From contig CM022678.1 of NCBI GenBank assembly GCA_012295275.1, positions 13,590,759-13,654,758 on the forward strand: 64,000 bases of DNA, written 5' to 3'. The translations under genes and the position numbers were made by a program. This DNA comes from Chrysomallon squamiferum. Its lineage: Eukaryota; Mollusca; Gastropoda; Neomphalida; Peltospiridae. This document shows positions 12,631 through 26,852 of this stretch, in pieces. The first letter of the stretch is position 1, and every line of letters starts with the position of its first letter. The notes beneath the pieces are model-generated. The model did not search any database. It was not told the DNA's origin and saw only the letters and a list, made by a program, of their open reading frames with translations.

Positions 12631-15600
12631 TTCTCTGAAACTTTTCATGAAAATTCAGATGACAGATTTTGACATGAGCTTTAGCTTGGATATAAATAAA
12701 TTGTTGTGTCAGAGAACTGTTCAGTCTATATGTCTAGTCCTTTAATTTACAAGATGTTTGTCAGAAATGTAAAGTATCCTTTGTGTTGAATTTTCTTTCT
12801 TTTAAATTACTTTGAAATGCCATAGTAACAAAAGGAAATAATGAAATTATTCATACTATTATTAATTTTTTTTTGTTGTTGTTGTTTGACCTGGCTGGAA
12901 CTTTTACAGGTTTTTTCATATATATATATATTTTATTTTTGTTTTTATTTAACTGATTAATGAATGCTGTTACTATTATGATATTAATTAATTAACTTCA
13001 CACACATATATTCAAACCTGTAGATTAATTTTTTGTGTTTTGTCTTTGTTAGTTAAAAATATATTAGTATTTATCTTTTTTCTTAAATTTATTTTATTAT
13101 TATTGTTGTTGTTGTTGTTGTTGTTGTTACTAATAGCAGTAGAAGTAGTATCAGCAGTAGTAATAGTAGTAGTAGTAGTACTAGTACAGGTATCTGTCAA
13201 GCCTGAGACTGGCGGTCACTTGAATTTGTGAGTTTTCAGTTTATCAGAGCAAACAAAATTTATGTACAAAATAAACCATGAAAAGAAATAAAACCAAATT
13301 AAAAACATTTTCTGGTAATTCTGAGGCACAGAACTTTATTTATTTTTATTAATTGTCTACTTCTTATTATTATTATAATTACTAGCAGTAGTAGAAGTAG
13401 TATTAACATGAACGTAATATTGGCATGAAATTTGATACAGTTTTAGTATTAACCAAATTTAATATTATGTTGAGAAACAAAACGTTCAACCTGCACAACG
13501 AAGAATGCAAGAAACTTTGTAAAAGACTTACAATGACCACTGCTGATTTCTGTATATGTGTTATAGATATAAAGTTTGTGTTGTTTCCATTCGTTACAAT
13601 ATTCCGTCCGTAATTGCATTCAAAAAGATTTTGAATTGCTTTTCATTCATTATAAGTGTATGTCAGCTTTACATTCATTATACAACTTTATATATATATA
13701 TTTTTTAAACATCATTGAAACAACAACAATCTGTCTAGCTATGACTGTTTATATAAATATGTATATATATATTTAAATAAGAAGAATAAAACATCTAGTA
13801 AGTAATATCATCATAGAGAATTTTAAAATCTGTTATCACTTCATACAGAATTGTGATTTATCGTAATAATATTACTAACATTTTATCAATAAAATAATGA
13901 CATTAATTATAAAAATAGTATATGTTCAGAATACTTTCATGTACATTAAAGTTTATGGTTATTTATATATCTTTTTTTATACTCTTCCAGTATTTGAATT
14001 TTTCTTGTATTTTTAAGCAGTATTTTGTTTTGCATTGTATTTTCACTGTTTATGAAGAAATCAGTTTATATTAATACTAAAATGTTTCTGAGATGTCAGT
14101 TATGATAAATGAATTTTTGGGCCACATTAAATTTAAAATTTTATCTGTTGTTGATGTGTGTTGTTTTTACGTGTTTTTTTTTTTTTTTTTTTTTTTTTTT
14201 TCGTTTTTTGTTGCTCTTTTTCTACCTTTTATTATTATTATTATAATGTTTTTTTCATTGGTTTGATCAATATTCGATTTATTTATTAATAATTCATGAT
14301 GGACAGACTTTTGAATTATAATTCATTGCAGGATTGATACTTGTTTGTTTTTCCCTAAGTTATATTGAAGCCTTCTGGTTTTATTGCATTATGTTTTTTG
14401 TTTTGTGTGGAAAACGTTTAATAGAACTTAAAATATATCTCTTTAATTAATTATTCAACTTAAAAAAAGGCATGAAACATCTTTATTTCAAACAATGTAC
14501 TTTCCATATGAAGTTTATAAAGAAAATAAGGTAATTTAAATTAAAAACAGACCAAGAAAAAAATATACGTTTTTATTTTAACATCAAACTCGAAACACCA
14601 TTTAAAAACACACTGTACACTTTAGTAGTCACTATAATAATACGGAGGTAATTGTGAGTTCACCACAGCAGTTTAAAATAGTAAACACAAAAAACCAAAA
14701 CTTGAAAAAGAATAATACTTGAGTATTCACAGAAACATCCAGTCTTTAAATATTGCCATGTTGAAAATAATTATATAAACACACCAGCAGTTTAAAATGA
14801 TGTTTACACAGTAAGTTTTGATGTAATGTGAGACAGTCGTGTTAGTAAAGTCCTATGTGAGTCTGTGCGCGGCGTGCGTTCGTCTTTGTTTTACTTTTTC
14901 TTTTTTCTTGTAAACTTCGTTGTAGGCACAAAAATTAACAAACAAACAAACAAAGTACCTTTATGTCTGCGTGTGTATATGTATGTGTTATCTGTGTGTG
15001 TGTGTGTGTGTATATGTATGTGTTATCTGTGTGTGTGTGTGTGTGTGTGTATATGTATGTGTTATCTGTGTGTGTGTGTGTATATGTATCGTTTAAACCT
15101 AAGCGATTCATAGTAAAAACTTCACCTGAATTTTTGGTAAATAAATAATTTACGTATCGTCTAAACCCAATAGAAAATCACATACATCTCATACATTTTC
15201 TTAAATAACAATTTGTAATACATAAAATAAACAGTATGAATAATTTCGAAGAGGTGTCAGTGATAGTCTAAATATTTAGGAAAGAGACAATATAAACTGA
15301 TTTAGAAAACAATTTAGATAAGATTACTGTTAGGAATTTGTAAATTTATTTTATTTATATATTTCTTTAATACATAATAATCGAATAATTAAACTATGTA
15401 TTACTAGGACTGCTGTTTAATAAATCAAAAAATAATCTCAAGAAACGTGGTTTGCTCTTGTGGGCAAAAATGCTACCATCTTAATATTATTTGATTTAAA
15501 CAAGCATTCACGGTATACTACTGTGTTAACAAGATTTTAAATTGGATACGCATTTTCCTGAGGTCTAGTTAAAGAAATACCTCTCAGTCGTACATACACG

Positions 15601-17007
15601 CACACACACCAATACACGGGCATACATCAATATAATTTTCAATAAAAATACAACTTCAACAAACATTACAAAAACCAGAAGTAATATTTCTATCACAGAA
15701 ACTCAGTGTGTGTGTGTGTGTGTGTAAATTTATATAACTGACAAGTTCAATGAATATACACATACAGTTGTTTTATATAACTAAACTCTTATTAAATTAA
15801 TACTGTTGTCTGAATTATAATTTATTCATCTTTCGTCCAACAGTAACTTAACACCTTTAATAATTAATTTCACATTATTCTGAACACAAACAGACGTTAT
15901 ATAATATAACAGTATGTTACAGGTGTTTCGTTGGCAACATAACCGAACAGATAAATAAATAAATAAAGGAATCATACCTAAACACACACACAAACAAGCA
16001 CGCACGCACGCACCCACACAAACACGCACACGCATTCTGTCTATCGCTTCCTGTAAAATCAGTCATTAATCGATTGATTAATCGAATACGTTTACATTTG
16101 AACTACAGCATCCAAATAATAACAATAGCTAAACGCAAAGTAACATATGAACTGCAATAAATAAATATATAAATAAATAAATCAAAATAAAACTTCAAAC
16201 TCGCCTGTGTTACGTCAGTATAGTTAGGTATATAATATTACAGATGAATTTAATAAATCATATTGCTAGTATATAAAATCATACAGAGGCACTTCTTTAA
16301 TAATAAATTAATATTTCCTTTTAACTATTTAATTTGCATCTGTGTGTGTGTCAAACGTATAATAGGAATGCATATCATATCTAAAATTTGATTGAAATTT
16401 GCAATATATTACATATTAATATGAATTACATTTTCTGTATCAGATATATATAAAATTATGAGATTTATCCTGCGAAGTTAGGAATTGACCAGTTCAGAGA
16501 GGCTTGACCAGAGCAGAATAAACAACATGTTGATTGCCTATCCAGCAATCAACATAATATAAAAACTAAATCCAATTAATTGTTTTATTCCTCAACTCAT
16601 TTCTTGAACGTAGTATATTTCACTCGAACTGGTTTCGATGTCGCTGGACATCAAAACATATACATAAATATGTAAACCGTTTTCAGAATAGTAATTAAAG
16701 ATGTAAACCAGTAAGTACTAAATATTTGATTTATAATTATATATAATATTTATTATATCAAAATCTTAGTTAAATTAAAAGCCGCATTGTCAGAAACAAA
16801 ACAAAAATGTATATTTCTAATGATAAATATTTGATATCACATAGAAAACATTTTTTTAAAACCTAATGCATATCAAAATATTTGTTGTTTGATTAATTAG
16901 TTAATATTTACAAAGATACATAAATAATAATTATGAAAAACTAATTAAATCTGTGTAGTCAATCTGAGATTGCCAATACATATATAAACATCAATACAAA
17001 ATGTTTT
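12631..17007. other. Gene-free DNA
   Basis: No exon is supported. It holds GTT and AGT/GTA triplet runs near 13100-13190, a 38-base poly-T run at 14174-14211, CA/GT runs near 14975-15085, 15703-15725 and 15978-16035, and AT-rich unique sequence. Confidence 0.65.
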
Positions 17008-18102
17008 TTATGAATTGAATTCATAATTACTGGGGTTAGATATCACGTGATCATATGACGGTGGAGGTGATATATAGGTTATCTGAGTGGTGACATCACT
17101 TTCTAATTCACTGATCTGTGTCTGAGAATAAGATGGCGGCTCAACATTTGACTGATCTCGTATTACGCAGGCCTCGTAAGGTGGCGGGTCTGCCGTAAAG
17201 TCTCTCGGGTAGGGTGGGGGAGTAAAAGATAATTCAGAATCGTCAAAAGCCTCGTTTTCGAACGTCCCCACACCATACAGTGTATTTCGATCTGGTATTG
17301 CACCATTGGTAGGCAGCGTGGAGACTTCCGGCGTAACACGAACGGGTTCCTGTTGAGTTCTTCTGAAACGGGAAACCAGTGGACGAATCAGTCTGGCCAG
17401 ATGATTGCGGTTGTCGCTGGCGTAGTTCGTACAGCATGCGCTAAGTTTCGAACATCGATCGCACAGTTTATCACGAAATACACCTCGACTATGTTTTTTC
17501 TTGAAAAACTCCCAGAACGCGCAAACAAGTATGATAGAAATAACAACTCCAATTAACTGTCCAATCCATTTAAATTGAAATGGTGATGTTTTACAGCTCT
17601 CCGATTTTTTAACGCCTTTAATAAAATAATAATAGATAAATGAAAATGAATGAATAAATAAACAAACACACAAACAAATAAATATACATATATCAGTACA
17701 GATTTGCTATTCGCCTTTTTATTATGATTTACTCGCTATAAATTAATTAATAAATAAAAAATGTATGTTATATTGAATGTTCCAAACAGTTTTTCATAGA
17801 ATAAATAAATAATGAATGAAAATAAATACACATCCGCAATCATCTAGTTAACTAATTAAATGACATTGACTACTATATAAATGAATGAATAAATAAATGA
17901 TCAATACAGTCATCTAGGTAACTATACTTACTCCTGTATTTTATCTTGAAACCTTTACCTTCTCGTAACGCGTCAGATTTAAAAATAATCAACATGGTTG
18001 TGTTTGAGCTGGAAAAACAGCGTCCGTCTGCGATACATAGACGTTTGATGAAAGTCGAGTTTATGTCTGAACCTGTTATATTGATAATAAACTGTCAGAA
18101 GT

Positions 18103-18177
<75 letters not shown>

Positions 18178-20101
18178 CTTATAAATTTACAAACAGAAAT
18201 ATATGTATATTTACAGTCTATTCTGTTATTTTCATATTTGTTATTATTATTACTGCTGTTGTTGTTGCTGTCGTTGTTGTTAAACAAAACTTGCCATCGT
18301 AAAATTCCAAATAGTCACGTGGGCAATGTATTGGTTGTGATTCCAGCTGCATGACTTCAGCTATGATGTCGATGACGTCGGTGTCGTACAGAGCTTGTAC
18401 CATAAATATATCATTTGTATTGCTGAAATAATTAATAATGAATAATTACTTAAATTTAAAACAAAAAATCTTGTTAACTTTATATAACAACAATACATAG
18501 ATATGTGTGTGTGTGTATGTGTGTGTTTATATATGTGTATGTATGTATGTACGTGTGTGTGTGTATATATGTGTGTATGTGTGTGTGTTTATATATGTGT
18601 ATGTATGTATGTATGTATGTGTGTGTGTGTGTGTGTTAATTTGTATATATATATATAAACAGATTTATATTAAAAACATACTGTGTATTCCAAATTAAAA
18701 TTAATTTTACCTTCTGTATCTGAAAGGGTAACCCACTGAAGTCAGATATCCCCATTCCCTGTCAGCAGTTACACGAAGTAGATTCTCCATGCAAAACACT
18801 AAAACAAATAAATCAATTTAACTTGCAAAACTATAAAAATAATCAGCGGATGCTAGTGCGCGTGACATCGTGAACACTTATTTGCATTATGATCTAGTTT
18901 GATTTTATGATGTCATTTTATTTTCACTGACTAAATCATATACTTATTATTTTTTAATTGCATTTTGTTAAAGGTAATTTCATTTTACTGAATATAGTGT
19001 ATTTTAATTATGAATGTAATATGATTTTCACATTGTTCTTTGTATTTGAAATATGACGTAATTTTATTTTCACTGATTAATCGATATACTTAGTATTTCG
19101 ATTTTGACTAATAAAACTTATACTTATTATGGCGTAGAGTGATTTTCAATCCTACTGTGTATTTTAATTATCAACTTTTTAATTTTCATTAAGTATATTG
19201 TATTTTAATTATCAACTTTTTAATTTTCATTAAGTATATTGTATTTTAATTATCAACTTTTTAATTTTCATTAAGTATATTGTATTTTAATTAAGACCAA
19301 ATTTTATTTTCGCCGACTACACTGATATGATATTCATCGACTACATCATTGACGTAATTATGACGTGTTGATTTCAGTGACTACGTGTATTCCAAAGTGA
19401 AATAATTTAGTTTCACTGACATTTTGTAATTAAGAATACGTAATTTGATTTTAATAATATCGTCCAAAGCTGAGGTAATGCGAATATGTAGAAATAATCT
19501 TTATTTTAAAATAATGTAATTTAATTTTCTCATAATACATCGGTGTGTTCTTTCTTTTTACTTGTTTCAATTTTTTTAACTGTGATTTTCACGATAAATG
19601 TTCTGCTCATTTATTTATTCATTTATTTATTTATATTTATTCTTTCATAGGAAAGATACTTCTCACTCTTTCCAATGATATTTTCTCTTTTTTAGTTATC
19701 ATAAATATTTTATAGCCTACTGATTAATTTAAAACACAAAAATCAGTATCGTTTCTTTGTAAACAATAAATGTGATTAATATTAATAAATATTAGATCAA
19801 TTAATGACTATAACTGCTATGGTATCATAGTGTACAGTGGTTACTGTTGCAATAAGCAGCTAGTTGCAAAATGTAACCACAACCAATAAACATAACATTG
19901 TTCAGTTCTTATGTTTAGTAATCACAACTGAAGGTGTTAACTGTTCCTTGACTTACACATACACAGACAGAGTGAGACGTGATATTAAACACAGTCACAT
20001 CGCTTCCAGTTATAATGTTACAAAAGTGCATAATATAATCTTTTTAACTAGATTCTAACAAAAGCATTAACGATAAAATAAATAAATAAATAATCGTAAT
20101 T

Positions 20102-20177
<76 letters not shown>

Positions 20178-20885
20178 TTAAAAAGATTAATTATTCAATC
20201 TGATTTAGTAAAAAAATTATTTGCTAACAGAAAGTAAAAATAAAAATAACACGTAAAACGCACATTTAAATCTTTTAAACTTTGAAATTAAATACAATAA
20301 TAAATGAAAATGAAAATATATGTATCACAGATTTTGAAAAATAATTAAAATATGCTTGTATAACTGTGTGTGTATGTAAGTGTGTGAATGTTTCTTTTTA
20401 TATATACATTTTTTATATTTATTTTGTTAATTTAAAAAAATAAAATAAAATAAATAAATAAAAGATACAGTCACATACTCATATACACAGTTACATAAGC
20501 ATGCAGACACATACACAAACAAATACACACACATACATACACAAACACTCGATTCGACATTCCATTAATACAACATACTGGATAAAAGTATTTACGATAA
20601 TCTGACGGTTTCGAGTAATCACCGACATCTGAGTGTACCTGTTTGAAAAATTCAATATACAGCTTATCTTACAAACGTCATTTTTAACCAGTGTACCACA
20701 ATGGTAATGAATTACCATTAACGTATGATGTAACTTTAAACTGAAGACATTATGTTACAATTATTTATACTATGTTAATAATCATACTGATTTTTACCTT
20801 GAGTCATTAACAGAACGAGTGACGTCAGAAGGAACAAGATCCATCTCCGGCCATGTTTTTTCTCCTGAGTAAATTGCATCGCCAT
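17008..20885 (-). CDS. CUB-domain single-pass membrane protein with PPxY tail (paralog A)
   Basis: Exons (minus): 20885-20798, 18798-18711, 18422-18295, 18072-17932, 17615-17008; 350 residues. Residues 1-29 form a signal peptide (MAMQFTQEKK, then a WILFLLTSLVLLM core). Residues about 30-148 are one CUB domain: LTSVGYPFRYR, CPRDYLEFYDG, LC...CFSSSNTTM and GFKIKYR are hallmarks, but the usual second Cys (xCxW) is missing. One membrane helix spans about 165-186, followed by a Lys/Arg stop. The cytoplasmic tail has PPPY twice and PPSY twice, ending PPSYDHVISNPSNYEF. PPxY is the ligand for WW domains of NEDD4-type ubiquitin ligases and related adaptors, so regulated sorting or signalling of a surface receptor is likely; the ligand is unknown. 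The third intron begins with a GC donor (ATG/GCAAGT). The start was chosen because the more upstream ATG (20908-20910) is in a frame that closes. Confidence 0.8.
18108..18174. repeat. (GA)n microsatellite next to an acceptor of paralog A
   Basis: About 33 GA units. On the transcribed (minus) strand this is (CT)n ending some 35 bases before the exon 4 acceptor at 18073, so it may serve as an extended polypyrimidine tract. Confidence 0.9.
19159..19295. repeat. 41 bp tandem repeat, three copies plus a partial
   Basis: GTATTTTAATTATCAAC begins at 19159, 19200 and 19241, with a partial copy at 19282. It lies in intron 1 of paralog A. Confidence 0.9.
20104..20174. repeat. (TC)n microsatellite
   Basis: An unbroken TC run in intron 1 of paralog A. 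Confidence 0.95.
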
Positions 20886-21385
20886 TTGTGATCGGCGCTC
20901 ATGTCCTTAAAGAACAAATGTTAGCCACGAATCAACGTAAAATAAAATAACGAAACAATTAACAATGAACTCGAAAGCGACGAAGCAACGATTATTATTT
21001 GTGGTTTGTTACGATAATCAATACGTACTCGTCACACACGACAGCTTTTCAACAACGGCTGCGACACAAACAGTCGCGATAAAGCCGTATTGATTTATAT
21101 GATATACACGCTATGTACAACTGACATAATAAACCTAAAAAAAAAAAAAAAAAAAAGAGAGAAACAATATAACTCTTTATTGTTGAAGTAGTATCCACGG
21201 TTACAAAACAATACTCTGTTATCTCCCTTGATAGAAACAAGGCAACTGTACAGAACATTTCAGTTTTATTATTCGTAATTTATATATATATATATATATA
21301 GTATTATCTTTCTTTTTCTTAAGACATTTATATCGACATATCAGAATGTAAAACAAAACGTAAAATATGAAATGTATGGTCAATA

Positions 21386-21390
<5 letters not shown>

Positions 21391-21447
<57 letters not shown>
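21391..21447. repeat. (GA)n microsatellite
   Basis: A GA run upstream of paralog A. A shorter GA run follows at about 21791-21817 next to TA and GATA runs. Confidence 0.95.
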
Positions 21448-21448
<1 letters not shown>

Positions 21449-21773
21449 ATGTGTATGAAGTCTGTGTAAAGCTGTAAATGAGTGTGAGTGAGTGCGTGTG
21501 GCGGACTTTTGTGTATGCCATAGATAGCTTATAGCTTATTGCAAATGTAATAATTATGTTTTATAATTTTATTATTAATATTGTATTTGTGTATGTTTTT
21601 AATGTTTTTAAATATTTGTTATTATTACTACATTCTTTTTTGACACATATTAAATAAGAATTTCGAGCTATTTTTAGTTTCAGCCAATATTCCAATATTT
21701 ACCGATTTAATTCCACATAAAGAGTTTTGTTCATACTTTCTAATATCTGGATCATAATTATTAACAAAATCAA

Positions 21774-21821
<48 letters not shown>

Positions 21822-22249
21822 ATAGATAAATAGATAAATAGATTATAGATATAGATATAGAAAAGAGTAAAATAGTAATGATTTATGAGGATGATTATGA
21901 TGACGATGACGATGATATTAGTAATAATAAATACAGGCAAACAGAGAGACAAATAGAGAGATAAATAAAAGAAACAATAGAAGTGTGTTTAAAATTTTAT
22001 TGTATATAAATAACAATATTTATAGTTAAGGATACACACTGTAAAAATCGTTTTTTTTGTTGTTGGTTGTTTTTTTGTTGTTTTTTTGTCGAGCGTATCC
22101 TATACCAACACACAAACACACACACACTCACACAAACACCCACTCATGCACAATCACAACGCATGAAAACGCCTATCTACATAGAGATAAGATTCGTAAA
22201 GATAACTACAACAGCAGAACAACTATAATAAATAAAGTATAAGAAAAGA

Positions 22250-22800
22250 GACGAAAACGAAAACAGTGTTAGTGTTGATCTTGACATAAAATGACGTTCG
22301 TATGTCGGTGATGGAGAAGGTAAGACATGAACGATCTCAGCTCCACAAGCGGAATAAGGAAGAGGATTTTCTAGGGTATATGATACTGAAGAGACAGCCG
22401 ACCCCACGTGACATAAGATGGCGGCGTTTCAAGTACTTCTGGTGTATTCTTTAACATTCCTCCGGTGTTTGTAACTGACTCACTTGCATTTGCAGGACGG
22501 GATTCATCTGAATTGATTTAAATTCCAGTTATTAAAAGTAAGTTGTCAGTTTATATGTTGAGAGGATGCCGTCGAGATGTGGTTGTTAAAATTAGAACTT
22601 AATGTTGCAGTATTAACATTTGCATCGTTTTGATTTGCTGAGTGCTCACTCATAACTGAACCGCTTATCTAATGATACCAGTCCACTGATTCTTATAAGC
22701 ACAAAGACAGAAAACTACTTCTCGAATTTTCTTTTGAAAAAAATTGACTATGTCGTGCGAAAAAAGTACATCAGTTTGATAAAACCAGCCAGAGGCCGTA
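22250..22800 (-). pseudogene. Decayed third copy of the CUB-TM-PPxY tail
   Basis: On the minus strand one frame reads EVLETPPSYVTWG and a shifted frame continues SVSYTLENPLPYSACG and then SPSPTYERHFMS. These echo the tail of paralog A (PPPYEAC, then SPPPSYDHVIS). Upstream, about 22680-22800, an open stretch reads FFQKKIREVVFCLC, resembling the juxtamembrane part of A and B (FFKKKHSRGVF). Stops and at least one frameshift interrupt the pieces, and no CUB exons were found for it between here and paralog B. It sits between A and B in the same orientation, so I read it as a dead tandem copy; similarity is short and this is an inference. Confidence 0.45.
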
Positions 22801-23038
22801 TGATTATTTTATGGCTGTAATTGTAATAGTAATAACAAATATAAAAACAATAGTAATAACAACTTAATAGTAAAAACAAAACAACAACAACAACAGTAAT
22901 AATAATCATAATAATAATAAGATGATGATGATGATGATGAACTGCAAGATAAGAAAAAGAAAATTACATACATGCATGCACACATATATAAACATACACA
23001 CAAATAGACACACACATAGGACACGTACATTCGCACAG

Positions 23039-23040
<2 letters not shown>

Positions 23041-23069
<29 letters not shown>

Positions 23070-23130
23070 CATACATACATACATACATACATACATACAT
23101 ACATACATACATACATACATACATACATAC
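23041..23130. repeat. (ATAC)n microsatellite
   Basis: About 22 tetranucleotide units, flanked by CA-rich DNA and by a (GAT)n run near 22921-22938. Confidence 0.95.
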
Positions 23131-23680
23131 ACAGAAACCTAGACAAGCATACATACGCACACGTACCTACACACATTGTTACACACACATACAGACAACA
23201 AGGCGGACAAACACAAACATTAATGTAAGTAGTGTAGTATTTACAATAGACCTATTGTTTACCTGTACAGTACTCAGATCAATAACACCATACGTTTTGT
23301 GCGGGATTATTAGCCATACAGCTATGTGACAACGCGACTACGTACTCACTGAGTATAATCATCTATCATTAGTAGCACATATTACGTAATTTGTTTTTAA
23401 TTAATAAAACATTAAACAGAGGTGTGCGAAACATTAATAATATTTAATCGATTTCGATGACTTAGAAGTGAATTAATATAAAGAAAAAAGATATTTTGAA
23501 TTACTTTCGACACAAAAAAACCCACACATATTACAACTTTAATAAACTGAAAAGATTTCTAAAAATTATCTGTCAACAGAGATATATCATCATAAACTAG
23601 ATTCCCTTTAATATATTAGATCATGTGTTTTTGTGAATTTTCTATTTTATCTTATGGTATCTATTATATCTAGTAATACT

Positions 23681-23689
<9 letters not shown>

Positions 23690-23775
<86 letters not shown>

Positions 23776-23880
23776 GACAGACAGAGATACAGATATATAG
23801 AGAGATACAGAGATGTACATAGATAGATAGATAGATATTTAAACACACAAACAGTTGATTGTGTGTATGTGTGTGTGTGT

Positions 23881-23937
<57 letters not shown>
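23690..23937. repeat. (GA)n and (TC)n microsatellites in inverted orientation
   Basis: A GA run at about 23690-23771 and a TC run at about 23883-23937 lie ~110 bp apart in opposite sense, with GATA and GT runs between them, so the two could pair as a long hairpin. Confidence 0.93.
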
Positions 23938-23941
<4 letters not shown>

Positions 23942-24192
23942 TGTGTCTGCTCATGTGGCTTTCTAACAAAATGTCTGTTTGTATACATATGAATTTACGT
24001 TTGTCTGTCTGTCTGTCGTATTATGTGTGTAGTATGATGTATATGTGTGTACATGTGTTTGTCTGAGGCTGGTTTTACCAACCTTGATATCTGTTTGCCT
24101 TACAGCTTCTCCTTTGTTTATTTATTTCTCTATTTATTCTTCTGTTGGAACACCTTTAGAGGTTTTTAAATTGATTTTATATGTATAGAAAC

Positions 24193-24225
<33 letters not shown>

Positions 24226-24762
24226 GTTCTATTGTTATGTGATCTGTGATATTAATTTAATCTTTTACTATTAGTGCCAGTGTTAAGTATATTATTTACC
24301 AGATCATGTAACTTATTCTCTTTTATTTAATTCTTGTCTCTAATTAAAGGGAAATATGAAAAATATATGCAGAGAGTCACAGACAGACACATCATACGGA
24401 GAGAGAGAGAGGGGAAATGAGACGTGAAAGATATATAGAGAGAGGGAAGGAGATAGAAAGGAAGGAAGAAAAAGACGACATAGAAAATATGTCAAAGATT
24501 ATTAATATATGATTTTCTCTAAACTCACATTCAGATAGAAATGCAAACTCCTCGTCATATATTATTTTTAAAATAAAAATAAACAAAAAGGTTAACCTCC
24601 AAAATTTTATTCCAGTCTTATTTTTAATAAACAAGAAACTTCGGCTGTAAGTAAGTTTTTTAAACATTTTCGTATTATTATTTTTTTAATATATATCTAA
24701 TTATACACTGCAGAATTATGCTATTTACAGTGTTTTAATTATGTTTAGATAAATGTCGAGCT

Positions 24763-25416
24763 TTAATGATGAGAAGTGTACATGTTTGGATTCGCCATCA
24801 CGTCTTCATACGTCGGTGGCGCTGTTGTCGGTGTCGCTGAAGTCGTTGATGAACTAGGTGGGTATGAAGGTGAGTAATTTCCTACAGAAGAAGTAGACAT
24901 ATTCCATTTTTCATGTAACGAAACACTTTTGTAAAATTTTACTACAGATGATTTTACTCTATTTTCTGTATTAACCGTAGGACGAACTACGCTTTCGGAG
25001 CTAACAGATCGTGCTTCGCTTTCGGCTGTGGCAGCTTCGGTCTCGCTTTCAATCGTAGACTGCTTTCTGATATCTCGACCGCAGTCTCTACTAATTTCAG
25101 ATGATTCGGATGAAATATCAGTCGATTGTGGCGGCGTGTTCAAACAGGGAAAAACACCAAAAATCGTTGTACTTAAAAGAGGGAACGTACTAATAAACCA
25201 AACACAAAACGCATCTCTGTTTTCTTTTATACGGAATCGATACCAAAGAAAGAAAACTAGAGCCGCAGCAGTGAAAAGAAACCCTATTAGAGGTAATATC
25301 CAAACACCCGATTCGGTATTGCATGCTTTGTCAGCGTTAACACCTGTCAAAATAAAATAAAATAAAATAAAATAAAATAAAATAATCAATTTAGAAGCAT
25401 AATAAATAAATAATTC

Positions 25417-25449
<33 letters not shown>

Positions 25450-25489
25450 TATTATTATTATTATTATTATAATAATTATGATGATGACT

Positions 25490-25521
<32 letters not shown>

Positions 25522-26789
25522 CATGTACATAAAAACAGGCACACACCCACAAACACATACTTATCCCAAACACATACATACACACACACACACTAGCACA
25601 TACCCATTCTAATTTCCTAGTCCATACTTACGACGATAATCTATTTTAAAACCAGTTCCTTCTACAGAGTTATCTGTCTTGAACAGAACGAATATGGCGT
25701 TTTTAGAACTGGAAAAACAGGTATCACTTGCAAAACACATTCGTTTAAGCAGTTTATGTGCAACATTTGATCCTGAAACAGAAAGATGTTTTGAATTTAA
25801 GTGACTGCTATATTGTTTTTATCTATTTATTTTATTTTACTACTTCTTGTACATTTATACATATATGCTGTATGTGTGTTTATGTTTGTATGTTTATATT
25901 ATGTGTCTATGTCTTGTGTCGAGCTCGCATCGGTCATATGTATTTGACCCAATCATTTACCATGAAGAAAGATCATTCACCTCAGTGTGAACACTGTTAC
26001 TTTATTCTGACAGATCGCAACATTTTCACTGAGTGCCATTATCAGATCAGGAAAGCTATATTTGGTCTAATAAATGTGATAGAATTCACAGAATTCTACG
26101 AAAAAATTTAATTCAATTAAACGGTGATACGGTTATTTTCGCAGTGTGTTTTAATTAATTTTTGATTTTTATATATAAAGTAATCACAATTTTGTTTACC
26201 TCTGGTTTCACACCCAGTGTTATTCATGCATTCGTGCATTCAGTATGTATGTATGTACGTATGTATGTATAAAATTTATTTAGATGTGTATAATTAAACA
26301 AAATTACCATCGTGGAATTCTACATAGTCGTAGCTACAGTTTGTTTGTCGTTCATCAAGATTCATTTCTTTGACAATGACATCAATGACGTCATCAGTGT
26401 CATTTGTTTCTATATTCCAGGTCTCAGTCGAATCGCTGAAATATGGAGCAATAAATGTCATCGTAAACAGAGAAGGAATTAGCAATAATAAACAAATAAA
26501 TAACCAAACAAACAAAAAAACAAACAAACAATAAATCAATAAATAAATAAATAAATAAATGAAGAAATGAACAAAGAAATGTACATAGAAAGATAGATAG
26601 ATAGACAAATTGATAAACAAACATGATTATGTTGATTATAATGGTTGTGATGATGATGATGATGATGAGATGAGGCAGTACCTGTTGTATCTGGCTGGAT
26701 AATTGGCGGATGTAAAACTTTTCCAGTCTGCTGCAGGCGTCAGCTTCTTAGTCACAGCACTACTGAGCAAAACATCTTTTGATTATGAA

Positions 26790-26852
<63 letters not shown>

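Noticed and set aside
22809-23329. Tyr-Val-Cys-Met repeat frames
   Set aside because: Translation of the (ATAC)n microsatellite.
23240-23330. Possible CUB exon for the third paralog (donor-like CTGTACAG/GTAAAC)
   Set aside because: A stop falls in the only phase that resembles the CUB exon, and similarity to exon 4 of A or B is not convincing.
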